Assembly: GCA_946631535.1 (NCBI GenBank)
Contig: CAMPAF010000065.1
Location: forward strand, 1-11,362
DNA: 11,362 nt
DNA from: an uncultured Verrucomicrobiota bacterium
GTDB lineage: Bacteria; Verrucomicrobiota; Kiritimatiellia; RFP12; UBA1067
Reading direction: 5' to 3'
Of this stretch, positions 5,978-11,362 are shown in pieces. Under the pieces are notes generated by a model. It worked only from the letters and a program-made list of their open reading frames with translations. It was not told the DNA's origin and made no database searches. Positions within the stretch are counted from its first letter, which is position 1, and every line of letters begins with the position of its first letter. The position numbers and the translations under genes were made by a program.

Positions 5978-7177
5978 ATGTCTTCCGTAAACCATGTCAC
6001 GCTTAACCATGGCCGCGAACGCGCGACCGTCCACCACCACCCATGGATATTCTCGGGCGCGATACGGGATGTGACCGGATCGCCTGGCGTAGGCGAGACG
6101 GTTGCCGTATGCGACGCGAAGGGGACCTGCCTCGGCTACGGGAGCTGGTCGCCCGCTTCGCAGATACGTGTGCGAATGCTCAGCTTCTCTCCGGACGTTG
6201 TGCCGGATGCGGCGTTCGTGCGGCGGCGCGTGGCGGAGGCCGTGGAACGGCGGCGCATGTTCCTTTCGGGCAGCGAGACAGATGCCTGCCGCCTCATAAA
6301 CGCGGAGTCCGACGGGCTGCCTGGCGTGGTGGCGGACTTCTACGCAGGCACGGCGGTGGTGCAGCTCGCGACTGCGGGCGCGGAGTTCTGGAAGCGCGAG
6401 ATCGCAGACGCGCTGATGGAGTCCGTGCCGGGATGCGCCGGCGTGTGGAACCGGTCTGATGTCGCCGCACGCGAGAGGGAGGGCCTCTCGCAGGAGACAG
6501 GCCTCATCGCTGGCGCGGAGCCGCCTGAGCTGATAGAGATCCACGAAGGGGCCATCCGCTTCCTGGTGGACGTGCGCAAGGGGCACAAGACCGGCTTCTA
6601 CCTGGACCAGCGCGAGGCCCGTGCGGCCGTTGGCGTGTACGCGCGGGGTGCGGAAGTGCTGAACTGCTTCTCGTACACCGGCGGGTTCGGACTAGCCGCG
6701 CAAGCGGCAGGGGCGCGTGCGGTGACGCACGTGGACGCCTCGGCGGATGCGCTCGTGCTCGCCAAGCGGAACTCGGAGCTTACGCCCAACCCAGACGGGA
6801 CCGCTGTCGATTTCCTCGTGGCGGATGTCTTCAAGCAGCTGCGTCTCTACCGCGACCAGGGACGCTCTTTCGACCTGATCGTGCTCGATCCGCCGAAGTT
6901 CGCGGACACGAAGTCCGGCCTGATGCGTGCGACGCGCGGATACAAGGACATCAACCTGCTCGCTATGAAGCTGCTGCGTCCGGGCGGCATCCTTGCCACC
7001 TTCTCCTGCTCTGGCGCAGTGACGCCGGAGCTGTTCGCCAAGGTTTGCGCGGAGGCGGCGTTCGACGCGAGGCGCGACATGCAGGTGGTCGCCAGGACCC
7101 GGCAGGCGGCGGACCATCCCGTGGCGCTGGCCTTCCCCGAGGGTCTCTACCTCAAGGGGCTTGTCCTTCGCGGCTAG
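5978..7177 (+). CDS. rlmI: RlmI-type 23S rRNA (cytosine-5) methyltransferase
   Basis: The 399-residue protein matches the length and order of E. coli RlmI (YccW), which methylates C1962 of 23S rRNA with S-adenosylmethionine in the cytoplasm. An N-terminal PUA-like RNA-binding domain (about 1-75, with HHHPWIFSGAI at 19-29) is followed by a central part and a Rossmann methyltransferase domain. Motifs are GHKTGFYLDQR (202-212), NCFSYTGGFGLAAQAAGA (229-246) for cofactor binding, VLDPPKF (302-308), TFSCSG (341-346) with Cys344 as the likely catalytic cysteine, and DHPVALAFPEGLYLKGL (379-395). Start ATG 5978 is supported by a Shine-Dalgarno sequence and a promoter upstream. The stop TAG overlaps the stop of the convergent serine hydrolase gene inside one CTAG. 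The family is certain; the exact target base is by homology. Confidence 0.9.
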   Translation: MSSVNHVTLNHGRERATVHHHPWIFSGAIRDVTGSPGVGETVAVCDAKGTCLGYGSWSPASQIRVRMLSFSPDVVPDAAFVRRRVAEAVERRRMFLSGSETDACRLINAESDGLPGVVADFYAGTAVVQLATAGAEFWKREIADALMESVPGCAGVWNRSDVAAREREGLSQETGLIAGAEPPELIEIHEGAIRFLVDVRKGHKTGFYLDQREARAAVGVYARGAEVLNCFSYTGGFGLAAQAAGARAVTHVDASADALVLAKRNSELTPNPDGTAVDFLVADVFKQLRLYRDQGRSFDLIVLDPPKFADTKSGLMRATRGYKDINLLAMKLLRPGGILATFSCSGAVTPELFAKVCAEAAFDARRDMQVVARTRQAADHPVALAFPEGLYLKGLVLRG

Positions 7178-9384
7178 AGGTCCTTCAGTCCGCTGCGGGC
7201 CTTCGTCACGTGGTCCGTGACGAAGGCGTTGGGGTTCGCGCTGCCATATGCCTTCGCCTTCTCCTCGCTCTGCACGAACCAGAGCGAGACCCAAAGCCCG
7301 TTCTTCTGGAGATAGGCGATGTCCTCTGGTTGGGTCTGACGTTGGGCCACCGGCATGTTGACGCCGAAGAGGCCGAGCCTGTCGCGATAGCGCAGAACGG
7401 CGTCAAGCACCTCTCGCTTGGTCGCGAACTTCTTCTTGGGATCGGCGTAGCATGACCACGTGCCGTTGGTGTTGGCCGTGACGCCGATGTGCCCGACGCG
7501 GCGGATCTCAGGGTGTTTCCTCTGGAAGTACTCGAGCGCAGGCTTCGTGAATGTCGCTACCATAAGCCGGCCGTGATCTATGCCGACCTTGTCAATCTCG
7601 TCCAGCACCTTCTCCGCCATGTCCGGCGCGAAGTGCTTGAAGTCCAGCCAGAACTCGGGAGCGGACTTCACGATGGCGAGCGCCTCGTCGAGCCGCACTA
7701 TGCGCTCGTTGCCTGGCTTGCCGTGTTCGAGGAAGCGGCCCTTTTCGTAGATTTCCGCGTAGGTAAGGTCTGCTATGGTGACAGGCCAGCCCATGACGCG
7801 CTTGAGGGTGGGGTCGTGGCCCATGACTATCTGCTTGTCCTTCGTGTACTGTAGGTCGAGCTTGACGATGTTGCATGCGGTGGCCACGGCGTTCGAGTAT
7901 GCGGGGCGCGAGGCCGGCGGCATGGTGAGGTCGCCCGCGCCGGCGTGCGCGACCATCTTCGTGCCGACGGGGACGGCGACGGTGAACGTGCCGCTTTGCG
8001 GCCCGCTCAGGAGATACCAGCGCACGGTGAAGATGCCGGGCGCGGTCCACGCGCCGGAGGCGGCCACGTCCTGCGTGCCTATGAGCGCGAAGAGCGCCTC
8101 GACGTTGGAGTCTGAGAACTTGAACGGCGTGACGGCCCAGGACCCGTCGCCGACTGAGATGCGGACGCCGTCCGGGCGCACGAGCGACCAGCCGCCTTCC
8201 GCTTTCTCCAGCGTCGCGCTCGTGAACCCAAACGGGTTCTTGGAGACGATCTGGGCGGCGCACGGCAGATCGGATGCCGCGGCGGAGCCGGTCTGGAGCG
8301 GCAGCTTGAGCGAGGCGCAACGGTCGGCTAGAGCCTTTTGCGCGGGGGCGTCCTCGGGAAGGGGCTTGGGACCGAATGCCGGCAGGAGATGGTCCCACAC
8401 GACGTTGATCTCGTGCTGCATGTCCCTGAGCCCGGCGTGGATGGATACTACGGCGTCCTGGTCGGGCATGACGATGGTGTACTGGCCGGACGCGCCGTCT
8501 GCGCGGAAGGCGTTGTGGCGGCAGCGCCAGAACTGGAAGCCGTAGCCCTGGTGCCAGTCGCTGCCGTCCTCGCCCGTGACGGCGATCGCGCCGGACCAGG
8601 TCTGGCGAGATGTGGCGGCGACGACCCATTCGCGCGAGATGACGCGCCTGCCGTCCCACATGCCGTTGTCCAGGTAGAGCTGGCCGAAGCGGGCGAGGTC
8701 GCGCGTGGTCATGTTCATGCCCCAGCCGCCGCACGCGATGCCGGTGGGTGACACTGTGGACCATGGGCTTGTCATGCCGAGCGGATCGAAGAGGCGCGCC
8801 TTCAGGAAGTCCATCAGCTTCATCCCGCTCACGCGCTCGACGATGGCGGCGAGCATGTGGGTGGCGCAGGAGTCGTACTTGAAGACCGTGCCAGGCTCCT
8901 TGTCGATGTCGTTGGCGAGAAACGCCTTCACCCAGTCGCCGTTGATGTCCTTGCGCTCGGCGTCGGTGTAGCTCGCGCCGACGTTCATCGTGAGGAGGTC
9001 GCGCACGCGCAGCGCGCGGAGGTTGGCGGATGGCGTCGGCGGCGCCTTGTCGGGGAAGAACGAGAGGACGCGTGCGTCAAGGTCGATCTTGCCGTCGTCG
9101 ACGAGGAACCCGATGGCGGTGGAGGTGAAGCTCTTGGAGTGGGAGTAGAGCATGTGGGGACGGTTCAACGTATCGTATGGAGCCCACGAGCCCTCGGCGA
9201 TAACGCGGCCGTGGCGCACGATCACGAATCCGTGAAGGGCGTCGAGCTCGCGCTCGCAGGCGTTGATCCATCCGATGATTGCGGATGAAGACACGCCCTG
9301 GGATTCGGGCGTGGTCCTTTCCATAAGAGCGGCGGCGTTGAGCGCGGCGACCGCGCACAGTGAGATGATAGCTGACTTTTTCAT
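7174..9384 (-). CDS. Secreted serine hydrolase (beta-lactamase fold) fused to a GDPD-like domain
   Basis: The 736-residue protein begins with a signal peptide (MKKSAIISLCAVAALNAAA, cut near residue 19). Residues of about 22-335 are a beta-lactamase/esterase domain (PF00144 type), with Ser81-x-x-Lys84 in YSHSKSFTS, Tyr170-Asp-Ser172 as the second motif, and GASGQYTIVMPDQDAVVSIHAG (298-319). Residues of about 380-470 form a beta-rich module of the kind that follows such domains (GAWTAPGIFTVRWYL). Residues 475-736 match glycerophosphodiester phosphodiesterases: MVAHAGAG (477-484), VKLDLQYTKD (507-516), MGHDPTLKRV (521-530) and a terminal FVTDH. Key GDPD residues are altered: HRG is HAG, the ENT motif is missing, and the metal-binding Glu of ExD is Lys508. 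His480, Asp510 and His523 remain. The first domain probably acts on an ester or amide outside the cytoplasm; the second may be non-catalytic. The substrate is unknown. Confidence 0.85.
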   Translation of the reverse strand: MKKSAIISLCAVAALNAAALMERTTPESQGVSSSAIIGWINACERELDALHGFVIVRHGRVIAEGSWAPYDTLNRPHMLYSHSKSFTSTAIGFLVDDGKIDLDARVLSFFPDKAPPTPSANLRALRVRDLLTMNVGASYTDAERKDINGDWVKAFLANDIDKEPGTVFKYDSCATHMLAAIVERVSGMKLMDFLKARLFDPLGMTSPWSTVSPTGIACGGWGMNMTTRDLARFGQLYLDNGMWDGRRVISREWVVAATSRQTWSGAIAVTGEDGSDWHQGYGFQFWRCRHNAFRADGASGQYTIVMPDQDAVVSIHAGLRDMQHEINVVWDHLLPAFGPKPLPEDAPAQKALADRCASLKLPLQTGSAAASDLPCAAQIVSKNPFGFTSATLEKAEGGWSLVRPDGVRISVGDGSWAVTPFKFSDSNVEALFALIGTQDVAASGAWTAPGIFTVRWYLLSGPQSGTFTVAVPVGTKMVAHAGAGDLTMPPASRPAYSNAVATACNIVKLDLQYTKDKQIVMGHDPTLKRVMGWPVTIADLTYAEIYEKGRFLEHGKPGNERIVRLDEALAIVKSAPEFWLDFKHFAPDMAEKVLDEIDKVGIDHGRLMVATFTKPALEYFQRKHPEIRRVGHIGVTANTNGTWSCYADPKKKFATKREVLDAVLRYRDRLGLFGVNMPVAQRQTQPEDIAYLQKNGLWVSLWFVQSEEKAKAYGSANPNAFVTDHVTKARSGLKDL

Positions 9385-9410
9385 GCCGACAGACTATCAA
9401 ATCTGTCGGC
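9385..9410 (-). promoter_or_regulatory. Perfect 9-bp inverted repeat with -10-like element abutting the hydrolase ATG
   Basis: Arms 9385-9393 (gccgacaga) and 9402-9410 (tctgtcggc) are exact reverse complements around an 8-base loop, and the stem touches the ATG at 9384. On the - strand TGA-TAGTCT (9391-9399) is an extended -10-like sequence six bases before the ATG. No U-run follows, so an intrinsic terminator is unlikely. An operator or a start-occluding hairpin fits better. No Shine-Dalgarno sequence is present. Confidence 0.55.
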
Positions 9411-9423
9411 GTACCGCAACCCA

Positions 9424-10593
9424 TCAGTCGCGTTTCGTGAAGAAACGGTCGATGACGAGGGCGATGGCGCCGTCGCCGGCGACGTTGCACGCCGTGCCCA
9501 ATCCGTCCATCGCCACGTAGACGGTCATGAGCATCGTGCACTGTTCCGGGGTGAAGTGGAGGATGGACTCCAGCAGGCCGAGCGAACTCATGATCACGCC
9601 GCATGCCACTCCGGGCGCGGCGACTGCGGTGATCGCCATCATGAAGATGAAGTAGGTGAACTGCCCGAGCGTCACCGGCTCGTTCGCCAGCACCATGAAC
9701 GCGACCGCGCACGATACCACCTTCACGGTAGAGCCGGCCAGGTGGATGGTGGCGCAGAGCGGCACGACAAGTCCGGCGGCATCTTCGCTGACGCCGTTCT
9801 TCCGCACGCAGCGGAGCGTGACGGGGATCGTGGCGGCGGACGAGCAGATCGTGAGCGCAGTGAAGTACGCCGGCAGCATGTTCCAGATGACGGAAAACGG
9901 ATTGCGGCGCGCAAGGAGGCAGGCCACGCCGTACTGGACGAAAAGCAGCAGCACGGTTAGGACGATGCTCATGGCGATGATCTTCACGGCGGTCACGCCG
10001 AAGGCGGCGAGCTGGCCCGAGGCCGTCATGTTCGCTATCATGGCCATGATGTAGAACGGCAGCACCGGCAGGATAGCGAACTCGATCGTCTTGGAGACGA
10101 TGGTGCGCAGCTCGTCGAAGCCGCGCTTCAGCGCAACCGACTTCGTGAAGATGATGCCGAGGCCTAGCATGAAGGAGAGGAAGAGCGCCGTCATCACGTT
10201 CATTACGGGCGGGATCTCGAGAAGCGGTTTCACCTTTGCTGCCTTGTCAAGATGTCCGATGCCCTCGGTGAGAATTGACGGAAACACGAGGGCGCTGCCG
10301 AAGTAGGAGAGGAATCCTGCGAAGACGGTCGATCCGTAGGCGATGAGGACCACGGCGAGGAGCGTCTTCCCGGCCCCAGCACCGGTCTCGGCTATGGCGG
10401 GCGTGACGAGACCGAGGATCAGGAGCGGCACGATGAAGCGCAGTATCTGTCCGAACACGCCGCTGAATGCGTTGACCACACTGAGTCCCCACGAACAGGG
10501 AGCATACGGGTGGCCGAGCAGCCAGCCGAGCGCCATGCCGCCAATTATGGCGATGAGGATCTTTCCGAAAAGTCCGAGCTTTATCTTTCGCAT
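9424..10593 (-). CDS. DAACS-family cation symporter (SDF family), atypical substrate site
   Basis: The 389-residue, very hydrophobic protein fits the dicarboxylate/amino acid:cation symporter family, which imports substrates across the inner membrane with Na+ or H+. The serine-rich hairpin region is CSSAATIP (250-257). The last helix has MDGLGTACNVAGD (362-374), matching the family D-xx-R-T-xx-N-xxx-D with Asp363, Thr367, Asn370 and Asp374 kept. The Arg that pairs with the side-chain carboxylate in glutamate/aspartate carriers is Gly366. The NMDGT motif of the seventh helix is replaced by HLAGST (284-289). A classical acidic amino acid substrate is therefore doubtful. The ATG at 10593 is preceded by TATAAT six bases upstream. 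The gene lies 37 bp after the PL22-like gene and 39 bp before the serine hydrolase gene on the same strand, so partial co-transcription is possible. Confidence 0.88.
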   Translation of the reverse strand: MRKIKLGLFGKILIAIIGGMALGWLLGHPYAPCSWGLSVVNAFSGVFGQILRFIVPLLILGLVTPAIAETGAGAGKTLLAVVLIAYGSTVFAGFLSYFGSALVFPSILTEGIGHLDKAAKVKPLLEIPPVMNVMTALFLSFMLGLGIIFTKSVALKRGFDELRTIVSKTIEFAILPVLPFYIMAMIANMTASGQLAAFGVTAVKIIAMSIVLTVLLLFVQYGVACLLARRNPFSVIWNMLPAYFTALTICSSAATIPVTLRCVRKNGVSEDAAGLVVPLCATIHLAGSTVKVVSCAVAFMVLANEPVTLGQFTYFIFMMAITAVAAPGVACGVIMSSLGLLESILHFTPEQCTMLMTVYVAMDGLGTACNVAGDGAIALVIDRFFTKRD

Positions 10594-10599
10594 GCGGCC

Positions 10600-10629
10600 A
10601 TTATATCAAATCCCAGGGCGTGGCGTCAC
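10600..10629 (-). promoter_or_regulatory. Promoter of the symporter gene, predicted leaderless
   Basis: On the - strand a consensus TATAAT (10600-10605) is preceded by TGA (extended -10) and by GTGACG (10624-10629) after an 18-bp spacer. Six bases follow before the ATG, so the expected start site is the A of ATG. There is no Shine-Dalgarno sequence. Confidence 0.65.
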
Positions 10630-10630
10630 C

Positions 10631-11362
10631 TTACTTGCCATTTGCCTGCAGCGTGCGCGCTACGAGAGGCGCGACGGGGGTGAGCGACAGGTTCATGCGG
10701 TGGTCATCGCCGTTCATCGTGCAGAGGATGTACTTGTCTTTGCAGACGAAAGCGGGATGGGGGTCGGGGTGGTCGTGCCATCCGCCGTCGTCGTCGCACA
10801 GCTTCGGACGTAGCGAGTGAATGTAGAGCCCTTGTTCAGCGTCGCGGTTCCAGAACCCGACCTTCCACTGGCAGCCGCGGTACCACTTGCCGACCGACAT
10901 GTCGAAGGTGACGAGACGGTTGTTCGCGGACATCGTGGCGTGCGCGCCGGGCCACGGACTGACGGTTTCCTGCTTGCCGGTGGCGAGGTCCTGGTAGTGC
11001 ACGCCGCGCGCGCACCAGTAGAAGCCCTTGCCGTCCTCCGCCCAATGTTCGTGCGTGGCGTAGTTGTGGTTGGGAATGCGGCTGGGCTGCAGCTCGCGGC
11101 GTCCGTCGGGATAGGCGAGCCACATGCGCGGGTACCAGCCGGTCTTCTTCTTGTATTCGATCGCGTCCGGAGTGCGCGAACACTTCTCCCAGGCTATGAG
11201 GGCGATGTCGTCGCGGACGGGGTTGAGCTGGTCGTGGTTGGCGAAGAAGGGCGTGGTGCCCCAGCTTTCCCACGCGCCCGTCTCGAAGTTGATGCATCCC
11301 TGCTCGTAGCGGTCGTCGAGGTGCGCGGCGATGAACATCTTCTTTCTGTCGGTGGTCAGCGT
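10631..11362 (-). CDS. Oligogalacturonate-lyase-like (PL22-type) beta-propeller protein, 5'-truncated
   Basis: The frame is open to the window edge (TLTTDRKK precedes the first Met at 11338), so the gene starts outside; about 243 C-terminal residues are visible. The pattern resembles PL22 oligogalacturonate lyases, intracellular seven-bladed propellers that split unsaturated pectin fragments. Counting from the 11338 Met, matches are HDQLNPVRDD (35-44), THEHWAEDGKGFYW (95-108) in place of the usual HEFWxxDGK, and HPDPHPAFVCKDKYILCTMNG (190-210) in place of HPHPxFSPDG. The middle His of the metal site appears to be Asp192, so activity and substrate may differ from true PL22 enzymes. It could instead be a relative that reads another sugar or has lost catalysis. 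The stop TAA at 10631-10633 lies 37 bp before the symporter gene. Confidence 0.65.
   Translation of the reverse strand, partial: TLTTDRKKMFIAAHLDDRYEQGCINFETGAWESWGTTPFFANHDQLNPVRDDIALIAWEKCSRTPDAIEYKKKTGWYPRMWLAYPDGRRELQPSRIPNHNYATHEHWAEDGKGFYWCARGVHYQDLATGKQETVSPWPGAHATMSANNRLVTFDMSVGKWYRGCQWKVGFWNRDAEQGLYIHSLRPKLCDDDGGWHDHPDPHPAFVCKDKYILCTMNGDDHRMNLSLTPVAPLVARTLQANGK

Noticed and set aside
7592..8764. A 390-codon open frame on the - strand within the serine hydrolase gene
   Set aside because: It is a frame-shifted reading of the same strand, Arg/His/Gly-rich, with no motif. The main frame contains all conserved residues.
9385..9410. The inverted repeat as an intrinsic terminator of the symporter gene
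   Set aside because: Neither strand has a T-run after the stem, and the stem directly abuts the next start codon.
1..11362. A mobile element, phage or defence island
   Set aside because: No transposase, integrase, recombinase or defence-type gene is present, and no terminal inverted repeats or duplicated tRNA ends were seen. The genes are ordinary housekeeping and nutrient functions.

Overview
The window is GC-rich, densely coding bacterial DNA. An AsmA-family protein implies a Gram-negative envelope and a murF gene implies peptidoglycan. A GH92 alpha-mannosidase and an oligogalacturonate-lyase-like protein point to a carbohydrate-degrading, probably gut or anaerobic, organism. The overall style suggests the Verrucomicrobiota/Kiritimatiellota (PVC) area, but this is inference: no taxonomic marker gene was compared.

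Layout on the + strand: the 3' part of a GH92 glycosidase (1-1686) is followed 15 bp later by murF (1702-2895). On the - strand, rnhB (2886-3626) meets murF tail to tail with a 10-bp overlap. Upstream of rnhB on the same strand lie an AsmA-like membrane-anchored protein (3704-5641), tRNA-Glu(CUC) and tRNA-Leu(CAG). A clear sigma70-type promoter drives the two tRNAs leftward, and a divergent promoter drives an RlmI-type rRNA methyltransferase rightward (5978-7177). Its stop codon shares a CTAG with the stop of a - strand gene for a secreted two-part protein, a beta-lactamase-fold serine hydrolase joined to a GDPD-like domain (7174-9384). Further upstream on the - strand are a DAACS-family symporter (9424-10593) and the 3' part of an oligogalacturonate-lyase-like beta-propeller protein (10631-11362). 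No gene-free stretch exceeds 300 bp apart from the tRNA/promoter region 5642-5977, which is fully described.

The genes fall into two themes. murF, rnhB, the tRNAs and rlmI are housekeeping functions in cell wall, RNA/DNA hybrid repair and translation. GH92, the PL22-like protein, the symporter and the serine hydrolase look like nutrient acquisition. The last three lie on one strand with 37-39 bp gaps and could be co-transcribed, although two of them also have their own promoter-like sequence.

Two features stand out. First, three short tandem arrays built on the same ACCTT/AAGGT core, but with different periods (9, 7 and 8 bp), lie within 1 kb: one in frame inside murF, one inside rnhB, and one filling the AsmA-rnhB spacer. 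Second, murF, the symporter gene and the serine hydrolase gene each have an extended -10 element exactly 6 bp before the start codon and no Shine-Dalgarno sequence, as expected for leaderless mRNAs. At the serine hydrolase gene that element lies inside a perfect 9-bp inverted repeat abutting the ATG.
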